Assembly (NCBI RefSeq): GCF_001751365.1
Contig: NZ_LJGT01000041.1
Location: 1,295,045-1,359,044 of the forward strand
From: Streptomyces abyssalis
GTDB lineage: Bacteria > Actinomycetota > Actinomycetes > Streptomycetales > Streptomycetaceae
Direction: 5' to 3'
Length of the DNA: 64,000 nucleotides
Made by a program: the position numbers and the translations under genes. Under the pieces are notes generated by a model. The model was not told the origin of the DNA and made no database searches. It worked only from the letters and a program-made list of their open reading frames with translations. Each line of letters begins with the position of its first letter. Positions within the stretch are counted from its first letter, which is position 1. Below are positions 38,256-47,087 of this stretch, piece by piece.

Positions 38256-39143
38256 TCAGTCGAGACGGCGCGCGTTGCCGAGCAGCCCCGCCTCGGCGTC
38301 CGTCGGCTGCGTCAGCGAGTAGTACCTGTCCTTGCGTGTGCACCACAGGGTGACGCCGTCACCCAGCGTCGAGAGGGCTTCCGTCTCCTCGCGGGGCAGC
38401 CGCATCGTCCGAGACAGATGCGCCGACTCGTCCGGGGAGACCCGCTGGATTCCCACGAGCGACGACGTCTGCAGCAGCCTCGGCGCCGCCGGGCTGAGGT
38501 ACGGCAGCAGTGTCACCACCGACTGCCAGGGTGCCGAAGTCACGCGCCCCCGCGGCGGCTTCATGCCGCAGTCGCGGATGATCACGACGGGGCTGCCGAC
38601 CGAGGGGCCGAGCGAGGGCACATGCCCGACGTCGTACAGAGTCATGCACTGCTGCTCGGCTCCCGCGGCCCGCACCAGCGACGTCCACACATGCGTACGG
38701 CCCGTCTCGACGGCGACGCGGGCGCCGGTGCCCGCCGCGCGCAGCGCCAGCACCTGTGCCGTCCACAGACCGCCGATCAGCAGCACGTCGTACGCCGTGC
38801 GCCGGCTGAGCCCGAGAACGGCGGGCTGCCGCTGCGCGTCCGTACCGATGACGACGCCGTCGTCACCGAGCGGGACGCCTATCGCGGCGAGTTGTTCCAC
38901 GGCGACCTTGTGCCGCAGATGGCGCGGGCCACGCAGCCCGAACCCGGGGCGGCGCGGACGGGCGGTCCCCTCCTGCTCCTCGTCGTTGTGCCCGAAGACC
39001 GGGACGACACCGGTGTCGGTCGCGGTCGCCACGTGACGCGGCTGCGCCGGTTCGCCGTCCTGGCCGAGGCCGCCCTGCGGCTGCTGACGGCCCAGGCCCG
39101 CACCGGGCATGCCGGTCTGCCTGGGCATCATCGGAGTGGACAT
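38256..39143 (-). CDS. ESX-locus protein of unknown function, coupled to eccE
   Basis: Protein of 295 aa that I do not recognise beyond its setting. The N-terminus is disordered and Gly/Gln-rich. From about residue 70 it is an alpha/beta globular protein with HKVAVEQLAAIGVPLGDDGVVIGTD and YDVLLIGGLWTAQVLALRAAG, followed by VVIIRDCGMKPPRG. No signal peptide or membrane segment is obvious. Its ATG overlaps the eccE stop by one base (TGATG), so it is likely made together with EccE and acts with the secretion complex (inference). Confidence 0.7.
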   Translation of the reverse strand: MSTPMMPRQTGMPGAGLGRQQPQGGLGQDGEPAQPRHVATATDTGVVPVFGHNDEEQEGTARPRRPGFGLRGPRHLRHKVAVEQLAAIGVPLGDDGVVIGTDAQRQPAVLGLSRRTAYDVLLIGGLWTAQVLALRAAGTGARVAVETGRTHVWTSLVRAAGAEQQCMTLYDVGHVPSLGPSVGSPVVIIRDCGMKPPRGRVTSAPWQSVVTLLPYLSPAAPRLLQTSSLVGIQRVSPDESAHLSRTMRLPREETEALSTLGDGVTLWCTRKDRYYSLTQPTDAEAGLLGNARRLD

Positions 39144-40468
39144 CAGCTGGTGCCTCCGAGGGGCAGGGTGGCGAGCACACCGGGCGTCTGCTCCCGGTCC
39201 AGCGGGACGAGCCCGGTCTTCGCCCGGCTCGCCGTGCGCTGCAGTTCACGCCGCGCGGTGGACAGGTCGTTCTCGCTGCGGGTGACGATGCGCACATGCC
39301 CGGCGATCGATGCCGAACGCCCGTCCCCCCGGCTCAGCGTGAGGCTGAAGACGGAGGTGAACACGCGCAGCGAGGTGAGGATGGACGCCAGGTGCGCCGA
39401 GCTCACGGCGTTCGGGCCGACCTGGGGCCAGCGGCTGATCCAGTACGTCGCGTGCCAGCGGTCGTCGCAGCGCCAGCCGCGCACCGACTCCTCCGTTCGC
39501 CGCTGACCGGGCCGCCCGTCCGGCGAAGTGGCGTTGCCCGCCCGGGGGTTGAGACACGTGGAGGTGGCCAGCGCCTGGATGAGCTCCGTCTCGTTGAGCA
39601 CGGAGGCGCTGAATCCCGCGCCCTCCAGCCGGCTCGCGAGCTGGTCCGCGGCGCGCACCAGCGAACGCTGCGCGCCTCCGAGCCCGCCTCCGCGCGCCTC
39701 CACGGCCTCCGGCGTCAGTTCGGGCGTGAGCTTCAGCGCGACCCACGTCATACGGAGCGACGGGATTCCCGAAGCCTCCTGGAGCATCCCGTACGACCTG
39801 GCCACCACCGACTGTTCGGGAAGATGCGGCGCCGGCGCGGGCTGGGTGTGCTGAACGATCTGGACGGACTCCAGGCGGATGTCGTCGGTCGTCAGCGCGT
39901 CGTGCAGCACGTCCAACGGCACGGGGCGCTCGACGCGGCCCCTGCGCCCCGGGCGCAGCGGAGCGTCCTGGCCCTCGACCGCGATGAGCGCCGTCAGGAA
40001 CGTGCCGTCGCCGACCATGCCGACGGCGCGGTCCTCACGCGTCACGTACGTGGACGTCTGTACCGCCGGATCGCACTCGACCACCGGCGCGAGACTGGGA
40101 TCGGTGCCGGGTGGGAGCGGATACTTCGCCTCCCGCTTGCGCCGCCGCAGCGACCGCTTCAACTCGTACCACTCGGAGAGCGGGTGCTGCCGGCGGCGCA
40201 CCAGGGCGAACAGGGTCAGCAGCCCGGCCGCCACGGCGGCAGGAACGACCAGCCAGTTCTGTGCGATCCAGGCGAGCAGCAGAAGCCCCGCGGCTACCTC
40301 GATCAGCACCAGCTGCTGCAGTCGCACCGGGCCGAAACTGCCGGGCTTGCTGCTCAGCCGGAGCGTCGCGGTGCCGGGTGCCTGCGAGGCAGCCGGGGCC
40401 TGTTGCCCGTCGCTGCGCTGAGACGGGACGCGCTGGTCCCGGGACCGGCTGCGGGTGGCGCTCGTCAT
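39143..40468 (-). CDS. eccE: type VII secretion protein EccE
   Basis: Predicted membrane component of the ESX secretion complex, 441 aa. After a disordered N-terminus there are two closely spaced transmembrane helices (VLIEVAAGLLLLAWIAQNWLV and an adjacent hydrophobic run, about residues 55-90). A cytoplasmic domain follows with SEWYELKRSLRRRKRE and long alpha/beta regions (LDVLHDALTTDDIRLESVQIVQ). The fold and topology match EccE, although similarity in this family is low, so the call rests partly on position. Divergent from eccB across a 567-bp gap. Confidence 0.82.
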   Translation of the reverse strand: MTSATRSRSRDQRVPSQRSDGQQAPAASQAPGTATLRLSSKPGSFGPVRLQQLVLIEVAAGLLLLAWIAQNWLVVPAAVAAGLLTLFALVRRRQHPLSEWYELKRSLRRRKREAKYPLPPGTDPSLAPVVECDPAVQTSTYVTREDRAVGMVGDGTFLTALIAVEGQDAPLRPGRRGRVERPVPLDVLHDALTTDDIRLESVQIVQHTQPAPAPHLPEQSVVARSYGMLQEASGIPSLRMTWVALKLTPELTPEAVEARGGGLGGAQRSLVRAADQLASRLEGAGFSASVLNETELIQALATSTCLNPRAGNATSPDGRPGQRRTEESVRGWRCDDRWHATYWISRWPQVGPNAVSSAHLASILTSLRVFTSVFSLTLSRGDGRSASIAGHVRIVTRSENDLSTARRELQRTASRAKTGLVPLDREQTPGVLATLPLGGTS

Positions 40469-41035
40469 CCCCCGTGATTCCCCTTCGAGATGTCATCTGC
40501 ACGGCTGCTGAACTCAGTCGCCGTTTCCGCGTGCGGCTCGCTTCGCTGCGATTTGCTTCGCTTGTGTCGCCGGACGCGGTCCGGACTCCGCCGCACAGGC
40601 GGCTTCTGCTGCGTAATGCTCTCGGTGATGTCGCCGCTTCAGCGATTCGCCGCTTCGGCGTCTGCGGTCGCCCCCTGCTGTGCCGTCGTCTTCCCGGCTC
40701 CGGTGCCGTAGGCGGAGCCGTACCGGCCGGCATCGTGAACGGATGCGGGCCGGACGTCAGGATACTCATCGCCGACGCGGCCCCGCAGGCGGCTGACAGC
40801 AGGGCGAGTGAGGGCATTGTGCGGATACCGCGACGTCCTCCACCACCCGCGCGTTTGCGTACGCATCGTGGGGCGGCATAGTAGTGCAGCCGGGGGAGGC
40901 GGACTCGGGAGCCGGCGCGGAGCCGGGACGGCCCCGCAGGGCAGACTTCTACGAGCACCGCACACCACCAAGACACCACCAGTACCTGGGTACTTCGGTA
41001 CTTCACCAGCACGTGAACGGGAGAGACGGGGACCG
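40469..41035. promoter_or_regulatory. eccE-eccB divergent promoter region
   Basis: A 567-bp gap with no supportable gene. It should hold both divergent promoters. Direct repeats of GGTACTTC (40989-40996, 40997-41004) preceded by AGTACCTG (40981-40988) lie about 32 bp before the eccB start and could be an operator. No convincing -10/-35 pair was found. Confidence 0.4.
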
Positions 41036-42580
41036 ATGGCGACGCGGCGGGACGAGCTCAGCGCCCACACCTTCGCGCGGAAGCGCACGCTTGCAGCCTT
41101 TCTGCAGCCGGAATCGAGAGTGTCCGACGAGGAGGCCCCGCGTCCCGTGCGGGCGATCATGCCCAGCGCGGTGATGGGCCTGGTGCTGGTCGCCGGCTTC
41201 ATCGCCTGGGGCGCCATCGCCCCCAGCGCGCCTCCGGGTTGGGACGACGTGGGCAAGCACATCATCGTCGACAGTGACTCCACGACGCGGTATGTGGTGC
41301 TTCCGGAGAAGACCAAGAGCGGCGAGAAGACCAAGCAGCTCCACCCGGTGCTCAACTTCGCCTCCGCCAAACTCGTCCTGGACAAGGGGAAGGGCGAGGT
41401 CATAGAGGTCTCCGGCAAGGACATCGACGAGAGCCCCATCGCCCGCGGTGCCACCATCGGAATCCCGTACGCGCCCGACCGGCTGCCCACCACTGCCGAC
41501 GCCGAGTCCGCCAAGGAGTGGGCAGTCTGCGAGAAGCCCGCCTCCAACGGCCAGGGCGAGCCCCAGCAGGGCGTGTTCGTGCTGGGCGGCCGCGACAAGG
41601 ACAAGCTCAGGAACAAGTACCGGCTGGGCAACGGGCACGCGCTGTTCGTCGAGGACAGTGAGAGCGGGGACCAGTACCTGGTCGACGGCAGGGGCACGAA
41701 GATGCTGCTGCACGGTCGCATGCAGGACGACCCGGCCTACCTGAAGGAACGCAGCCTGCTGACCAGGCTCGCGATGGAGAAGCCGGAAGAGCCTCAGAAG
41801 GTCTCCAGCCAGTGGCTGAAGACCCTGAACAGCGGGGACACGCTCACATTCCCCAACCTCGGAGCCCGGGCGGGGAGCCCCGCACAGTTCGACGGGGTGG
41901 ACCAGCTCCCCGCCGAGGCCCGTGAGGTCGGGAAAGTGCTCAAGTCCACCGACACGGGCACGCCGTACCACTACGTCGTGATGAAGGACAAGGTGCAGCG
42001 GACGAGCCCGCTCGTCGCGAAGCTCGCCATGGGCGGCGCGCGCCTGGGCCAGCAGGAACCCATCACGGTCAACGACATCCAGGCGGGGGCGAACGCGGGC
42101 GCCGGGGAGAGCGAGGCGACCGGCGGCAAGGGGTGGCCCGAGGACGTGCTGACTCGCGTCAATCGCCCTCCGGAGGGGATCGGTTCCACCTCACGCACGG
42201 TCTCCTGCAGCGTCTACACGGGGAAGATGTCCGGGGGCACCCCCAAGCTGGCCGCCTGGGCCGGGCCGGATTACCCGGCCAACATCGTCGACGGTGCGGC
42301 CAGCGCGTACGTCAGCTCCGGATCCGGGCTGCTCTACCAGGAGTTGAGCGGCAGGGGCGGCGGTGGCGCCCGGTATCTGCTGACCGACTCCGGGCTGCGC
42401 CACGCCCTCCAGGGCGGTGGCGGCGGCCAGCAGGCCGGCGGCGCCGACGAGAAGGGCGCGCAATCGCGGCTGGGCTACGAGAAGGCCAAGCTCGCCAACG
42501 TCCCGCAGACTTGGTCCTCGCTGCTGCCCAAGGGCCCGACGCTGGACCCCCGGAGCGCATCGCAGGAACAGGGTCTGTGA
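41036..42580 (+). CDS. eccB: type VII secretion protein EccB
   Basis: ESX membrane component with a large extracytoplasmic domain, 514 aa. A short cytoplasmic N-terminus with the family motif RRDELSAHTFARKRTLAAFL precedes a single transmembrane helix (AVMGLVLVAGFIAWGAI, about residues 45-62). The rest is the repeat-rich outer domain, with VFVLGGRDKDKLRNKYRL and YLLTDSGLRHAL. The conserved cysteine pair appears in EWAVCEKP and TVSCSVYTG. The ATG at 41036 follows a GGGAGAG ribosome-binding region; upstream open frame is shadow coding. A hairpin follows the gene. Confidence 0.92.
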   Translation: MATRRDELSAHTFARKRTLAAFLQPESRVSDEEAPRPVRAIMPSAVMGLVLVAGFIAWGAIAPSAPPGWDDVGKHIIVDSDSTTRYVVLPEKTKSGEKTKQLHPVLNFASAKLVLDKGKGEVIEVSGKDIDESPIARGATIGIPYAPDRLPTTADAESAKEWAVCEKPASNGQGEPQQGVFVLGGRDKDKLRNKYRLGNGHALFVEDSESGDQYLVDGRGTKMLLHGRMQDDPAYLKERSLLTRLAMEKPEEPQKVSSQWLKTLNSGDTLTFPNLGARAGSPAQFDGVDQLPAEAREVGKVLKSTDTGTPYHYVVMKDKVQRTSPLVAKLAMGGARLGQQEPITVNDIQAGANAGAGESEATGGKGWPEDVLTRVNRPPEGIGSTSRTVSCSVYTGKMSGGTPKLAAWAGPDYPANIVDGAASAYVSSGSGLLYQELSGRGGGGARYLLTDSGLRHALQGGGGGQQAGGADEKGAQSRLGYEKAKLANVPQTWSSLLPKGPTLDPRSASQEQGL

Positions 42581-42638
42581 CGAACCTCGCTCCGGCGGGC
42601 GCAGTCGTGCGAATCGGCCGGCTGCTTTTCGGGTAGAA

Positions 42639-42667
42639 GTAACTCCCGTCCTCCGGGCGGGAGTTAC
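42639..42667 (+). terminator. terminator of eccB
   Basis: A 10-bp stem (GTAACTCCCG and complement), extendable by further pairs, 59 nt after the eccB stop. Confidence 0.75.
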
Positions 42668-42941
42668 GCGCCTTTCCGGGGGTTTCCCGGGTTTCAGGGG
42701 GTGGACGGGGGGCAGGGTGATTTCGGTGTGTGAAGCACCGGCCGCAGTGTGATCACAAATCGGTCGCGGCAGTGTGTTGACCACGTGACGGTAATGGCAT
42801 GCGAACAGCTGTGTCGGTGGGGCAGGGTAGTGTTCTCACGGTGTCAGCTGACGGCCCGTTCTGTACGTGGCATAGGGTGACCCACCAGCCCGACACGGGC
42901 TGCTGAGACGTTCACAGGATGAGCATGGGGGAAGGTGCGCC
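42668..42941 (+). promoter_or_regulatory. esxB-esxA promoter region
   Basis: No gene seen. TAGGGT at 42873-42878 is a possible -10 with CTGACG at 42848 as a -35 (19-nt spacer). TAGTGT at 42829 and TTGACC at 42778 are other candidates. The location is certain only as the interval that must drive esxB. Confidence 0.35.
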
Positions 42942-43253
42942 ATGGCAGGACAGTTTCGGGTAACAGAGGACGAGCTCCGGGCTCTGTCGTCGAAGATCAG
43001 CGAGGTCAACAGCTCCGTCCAGGGTGAGGTCAAGCGCCTCGACGGTGTGATCAGCCAGATCGCCGGCGGCTGGCAGGGCCAGGCGGCCAGCGCGTACAAC
43101 CGGCTGCAGCAGCAGTGGAACGAGGATGCACGCAAGATGAACAACATCCTCAACGACATCAAGGACGCGGTCGACTCCACCCGTCAGAACTACTCGGCGA
43201 CGGAAGAGCAGCAGAACTCCGAGGTCAGCAAGATCATGTCGGACTTCGGCTGA
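42942..43253 (+). CDS. esxB: WXG100 family protein, EsxB-like
   Basis: Small secreted ESX substrate, 103 aa, expected to form a helical hairpin and to pair with the next gene product. The turn motif is GGWQGQAAS (W-Q-G). The C-terminal export motif is NYSATE (YxxxE). No signal peptide, as expected. ATG start with an AAGG ribosome-binding region. The two esx genes are adjacent (93-bp gap) and are named here by the usual esxB-esxA order, so the symbols are by position. Confidence 0.92.
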   Translation: MAGQFRVTEDELRALSSKISEVNSSVQGEVKRLDGVISQIAGGWQGQAASAYNRLQQQWNEDARKMNNILNDIKDAVDSTRQNYSATEEQQNSEVSKIMSDFG

Positions 43254-43346
43254 TCCAGGGCCAGTTGGCCGATCAGGCGGAATTCGTCATTCCGTAAGAG
43301 TTCACAGCTACTACTACCGAAGAATCGCTGAAGGAGGAGTCGTAAA

Positions 43347-43637
43347 GTGTCCGGAATTCTCGTCAATTTCCAGACGGTCACGCAGGCGTCGCAGGACGTG
43401 AGGTCCACGGCCGGCCGTATCAAGAGTCAGCTCGACGACCTCGAGGCCATGGTCAAGCGTGTGGCCAACACCTGGGAAGGTTCCGCCCAGGAGGGCTACC
43501 AGGCCAAGCAGCGTCAGTGGGACCAGACCGCTGACCACCTGCACCAGGTTCTGCTCAAGATCTCGACCGCGCTGCAGAACTCGGCGGACAACTACCAGTC
43601 AACCGAGAAGAGCAACGCGAACGTCTGGGGCAACTGA
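43347..43637 (+). CDS. esxA: WXG100 family protein, EsxA-like
   Basis: Second member of the pair, 96 aa, helical hairpin with the turn motif NTWEGSAQE (W-E-G) and the C-terminal motif NYQSTE (YxxxE). It is preceded by a strong AAGGAGGAG ribosome-binding sequence, which suggests high expression. Expected to dimerise with EsxB and to be exported by EccC. Confidence 0.92.
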   Translation: MSGILVNFQTVTQASQDVRSTAGRIKSQLDDLEAMVKRVANTWEGSAQEGYQAKQRQWDQTADHLHQVLLKISTALQNSADNYQSTEKSNANVWGN

Positions 43638-43772
43638 GCAACCGGCAGCGCCCGTACGAGGAGTGGGCCCGGCCTCTCGCAGGCGGGCCCGCTCCTGCCG
43701 TTGCGTCAGGGCGTTCGACCGGGCCGGGGTGAGCACGTCGGCACGGACCGGCGTCCCCGGGGGAGAGTCACG

Positions 43773-45140
43773 ATGTCCATGGCTAGCACTGGATTCAATC
43801 AGCAAGTCCTGAGCGCGGATTCGCTTCAGGCAAGGCCCCGCAGAACCCGCTGCGCGCAGCGGGCGTTCGTCGTGCTCGCGGCGCTGGGTCTCGTGGCCGC
43901 CGGCTCCGCCGCACCTGCCGTCGCGGCACCGGCGTCCCCCGCGAAGGGCGGCGGCAATCCGTCCGCGGAGCACGTGCCTGGCAGGGCGGGCCAGGATCAG
44001 GGCCTGGACAGCACCGAGTGCAAGTTCGGCGGCAAGAACATCACCAGCACCCCGTGGTCGCTCCAGCGCGTACTTCTGGACGAGCTGTGGAGCACCGGGA
44101 AGGGCGACGGAGTCACGGTCGCCGTCATCGACACGGGCGTCGACAAGGGCAACCCCCAGATCCGCCCGGCACTCATTCCGGGCGGCAAGGACTTCGTCGG
44201 CAAGGCGAAGAGCGGCACGACGGACGTGAACGGGCACGGGACCCGGGTCGCGGGCATCATCGCCGCCCGCCAGAAGACCGGCACCGGCTTCTCGGGCATC
44301 GCCCCTGAGGCGGACATACTGCCGCTCCGGTACACGGGCAGCGAGGACCCGGAGGAGCAGGGCAACTCGGTCACGATGTCAAAGGCCATCAAGTATGCGG
44401 CGTCCCAGGACGTCGACATCATCAACATCTCGTCCGACACGGTCAAGAAGGAGCCCAACGCGGACCTCGAAGCCGCCATCGACGTGGCGGTCGAGAAGGA
44501 CATCCTCGTCGTCGCCGCCGCCGGCAACGACGGCGCGGACGGGAAGCTCGAGAACACCTACCCCGCCGCCTACGAGGGCGTTCTCGCCGTGGGGGCGTCG
44601 GACCGCAACAACGACCGGGCCTTCTTCTCCCAGTCCGGCGAGTTCGTGGACATCGCGGCGCCCGGCGTCGGCATGGTCTCCACCGTCCCCAAGGGCGGCC
44701 AGTGCTCCGCCGACGGCACCTCCTTCTCGGCCCCGTATGTCGCCGGCGTCGCCGCGCTGCTGTACGAGAAGTACCCCGACTGGACTTCCGAGCAGATCGC
44801 CTCCCGCCTGCAGCAGACGGCCAACAGGCCCGGCCTCGCCTCGGACGCACGACTCGGCTGGGGCGTCGTCGACCCCGTCGCCGCCCTTTCGAGCGACGAC
44901 AAGCCGCAGAGCACTCCGCGGCCCGACGAGCCCAAGCAGAGCGGACACGTCACGCCGATGTCCCTCACGGTCGGTGAGAGCGAAACCGAACGCACACAGC
45001 GCATCTCGGTCTACGTCATGGCCGCAGGCACCGTACTGACCCTTCTCATCGGCGGCACTGCCATCGCAGCCCGCGACCACCGCCGCAAGCGCGCAGCCGC
45101 GAACGGCCCGGCGGACACCACAACTTCAACGAGGCATTAG
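43773..45140 (+). CDS. mycP: type VII secretion-associated serine protease (mycosin)
   Basis: Subtilisin-like (S8) protease of 455 aa, anchored outside the membrane. A signal-peptide-like segment (VVLAALGLVAAGSAAPAVA) is followed by the catalytic domain with Asp in VAVIDTGVD, His in NGHGTRVAG and Ser in GTSFSAPYVAG; VVAAAGNDG supplies the oxyanion Asn. A C-terminal transmembrane helix (VLTLLIGGTAIAA) ends in a basic cytoplasmic tail. This is the mycosin layout. ATG at 43773 follows GGGGGAGAG. It is the closest of the three S8 genes to the esx pair and is the best candidate for the core mycosin. Confidence 0.9.
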   Translation: MSMASTGFNQQVLSADSLQARPRRTRCAQRAFVVLAALGLVAAGSAAPAVAAPASPAKGGGNPSAEHVPGRAGQDQGLDSTECKFGGKNITSTPWSLQRVLLDELWSTGKGDGVTVAVIDTGVDKGNPQIRPALIPGGKDFVGKAKSGTTDVNGHGTRVAGIIAARQKTGTGFSGIAPEADILPLRYTGSEDPEEQGNSVTMSKAIKYAASQDVDIINISSDTVKKEPNADLEAAIDVAVEKDILVVAAAGNDGADGKLENTYPAAYEGVLAVGASDRNNDRAFFSQSGEFVDIAAPGVGMVSTVPKGGQCSADGTSFSAPYVAGVAALLYEKYPDWTSEQIASRLQQTANRPGLASDARLGWGVVDPVAALSSDDKPQSTPRPDEPKQSGHVTPMSLTVGESETERTQRISVYVMAAGTVLTLLIGGTAIAARDHRRKRAAANGPADTTTSTRH

Positions 45141-45166
45141 GCAGCAGGGGGAGAGGAGACGGGGCT

Positions 45167-45496
45167 ATGAGCAGCGGATACAAGGTCGATCTGAGCGCCC
45201 TGGACGAGGTCATCAAGAAGCTGAACCGCGTCGTCGACGACATGGGCGGGCCCCACACCACGGCCAAGTACGAGACGTACCTGCCGGCGGGGTGGCTGGG
45301 GAAGGGGTTCAGCGAGGAGAACGACTTCCGTGGGGCGCACTCCAGCGTCAAGAGCGATGTCGAAGGCTACGTCAAGCAGTTGCAGAACCTGATCACCCAG
45401 TTCAGCTCCAACGCGTCGCAGGTACGTCGGAACTACGACGACCAGGAGCAGAAGAACAAGCGTGGAGTCTCGAGCGACACCGACTTCGGCGCCTGA
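45167..45496 (+). CDS. WXG100-like small ESX protein
   Basis: Helical protein of 109 aa. It has a W-L-G turn (PAGWLGKGF) and the YxxxE motif (NYDDQE) near the C-terminus, so it resembles an ESX substrate or partner. The spacing around the turn differs from a classic WXG100 protein. It lies 26 bp after mycP and 38 bp before the large WEG/Gly-rich protein, with which it may pair (inference). Confidence 0.7.
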   Translation: MSSGYKVDLSALDEVIKKLNRVVDDMGGPHTTAKYETYLPAGWLGKGFSEENDFRGAHSSVKSDVEGYVKQLQNLITQFSSNASQVRRNYDDQEQKNKRGVSSDTDFGA

Positions 45497-45534
45497 GCTG
45501 TGATTCTGACAATAACGGTGGGGAGTGACTGCTG

Positions 45535-47055
45535 ATGGGATACCCGGCCCATGGCCATATGACGCCGGAGCAGATCGAGGCTCAGCAACGGGCGATCGAG
45601 CAGGCCAAGAAGGAATCGCACGACGAGGGTCTTGAGGGTCACGAGAAAGAGATCTCGGACTACAAGAAGGCCAATGAGCAGTTCCCGCTGCAGACGAACT
45701 TCACGGCTCACGACATCGACCAGCTGAAGGGCATGATCGAGCACGCCAATCCCGATGGCGTCGAAACGGTCGGCAAGAACTGGAAGCGGGTCCACGACAA
45801 GCTGGTGGGTGAGGGTGGAGGATCACCCTCCGGTGACAGCGCCTACGGGCAGTTGAAGAAGGCCGTCGACGATGTTCTTGAACACTGGGAAGGCGAGAGC
45901 GCGAACCAGTTCAAGTCCAAAGCGAACAGGATCCTTCAGCAGATCGCCAACAGCGCATCGCACGCTCAGAACGTTTCTCAGGTCATGACTGCGGCCGCGA
46001 ACGACCTCCGTACCCAACGCGACGCGATCAGCAAGATCGAGAAGCCCAACTGGCTCTCCAAAGCATGGGACTGCGTCACCGACTCCGGACGTGATGACAA
46101 GTACACGCAGGAGGACGTGAAGAACGGCAACATCCCGAAGGACCTCATCTCCGACGCCAACGAGAACTACATCGGGGAAGAGAAGGAAGCGCAGCTCAAG
46201 GCCGCCGCCATCATGGAAACCCTGGGGCGGAGCTACGTCGGGTACGGGCAGCGGCTGAGGAGTGGCGACAAGGGGTGGGACGACGAAAAGGGAATTCCGC
46301 CGTCAGAACCCACGAGCCCCATGCCGACACCGATTCCGGCTACTTCGGGATCTACCGCCACACCTTCCGCCAGCAGTAGGCCCGGAGCGACTGCCGGGCT
46401 GTCGAGCACGTCGCAGGCTCCTGCGACGACTGGGCCCCGCGACGCGGGTATCTCGGGTGGCCAACAGGTGCCGGCCAGCCAGACGAAGGTCGACAGCCTG
46501 CCGTCCGGGATTTCAGGCGGCGGAGCCGGCAGCGCCCCTGGCGGCGGCGCCGTGTCGGGAGCGGGGGCGGGCGGGGGTGTCGCTGCCGCTGGAGGCGCTG
46601 GTTCTACTGCAGGTGTTCCCGGTGGTGGCGTGATCGGCGGAGCAGCGGCTGCAGGGGCCGCACGTGGCGGAGCTGGGCGTGCTGGCATCGGAGGTGCGGG
46701 TGCAATGGGCGGCCGCGGCGGTGGCGCGGCGGCTGGAGGCGGCCGAGGAGGCGCAGGTGCTGCGGGCCGTGGCGCACTGGCCAAGGCGAAGGGTGGTGTC
46801 GCGGGCGCACCCAAGGGGATCAGCGGCGGCAGGCCGGCGACCCCTGGAGGGACGGGCCTTGGAAAGGGCCGAGCCGGTGCTTCTGGCGCTGCAGGACGTG
46901 GCGGCGCTGGAATGCTCGGTGGCGGAGTGCGAGGCACGAACCAGCGTCCCCGTGACGAGGAAGGCAACCAGGGAAGCCGTCCCGACTACCTGGTTGAGGA
47001 CGAAGAGACTTGGACGCCTGAGGACAACCGCAGCGTACCCAGGACAATCGAGTAG
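45535..47055 (+). CDS. large WXG-type ESX substrate with Gly/Ala-rich C-terminus
   Basis: Protein of 506 aa. Residues about 1-240 are helical and contain LEHWEGESANQF (W-E-G), like a PPE or long WXG protein head. Residues about 250-460 are Pro/Ser/Thr and then Gly/Ala-rich low complexity. The C-terminus has the motif DYLVEDEETW (YxxxD). It is probably a secreted or surface protein exported by this ESX system. Together with the preceding 109-aa protein it forms a small/large pair. Third codon positions carry more A/T in the first half than in neighbouring core genes. Confidence 0.72.
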   Translation: MGYPAHGHMTPEQIEAQQRAIEQAKKESHDEGLEGHEKEISDYKKANEQFPLQTNFTAHDIDQLKGMIEHANPDGVETVGKNWKRVHDKLVGEGGGSPSGDSAYGQLKKAVDDVLEHWEGESANQFKSKANRILQQIANSASHAQNVSQVMTAAANDLRTQRDAISKIEKPNWLSKAWDCVTDSGRDDKYTQEDVKNGNIPKDLISDANENYIGEEKEAQLKAAAIMETLGRSYVGYGQRLRSGDKGWDDEKGIPPSEPTSPMPTPIPATSGSTATPSASSRPGATAGLSSTSQAPATTGPRDAGISGGQQVPASQTKVDSLPSGISGGGAGSAPGGGAVSGAGAGGGVAAAGGAGSTAGVPGGGVIGGAAAAGAARGGAGRAGIGGAGAMGGRGGGAAAGGGRGGAGAAGRGALAKAKGGVAGAPKGISGGRPATPGGTGLGKGRAGASGAAGRGGAGMLGGGVRGTNQRPRDEEGNQGSRPDYLVEDEETWTPEDNRSVPRTIE

Positions 47056-47087
47056 GAGCGGTGGCAGGTAGCCACTGAGGAAGACAG

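Noticed and set aside
42230..42260. Possible fourth copy of the 36-bp repeat (GGGGGCACCCCC in eccB)
   Set aside because: Only about 12 bases match and the other half of the palindrome is missing. Probably chance from Gly-Gly-Thr-Pro codons.
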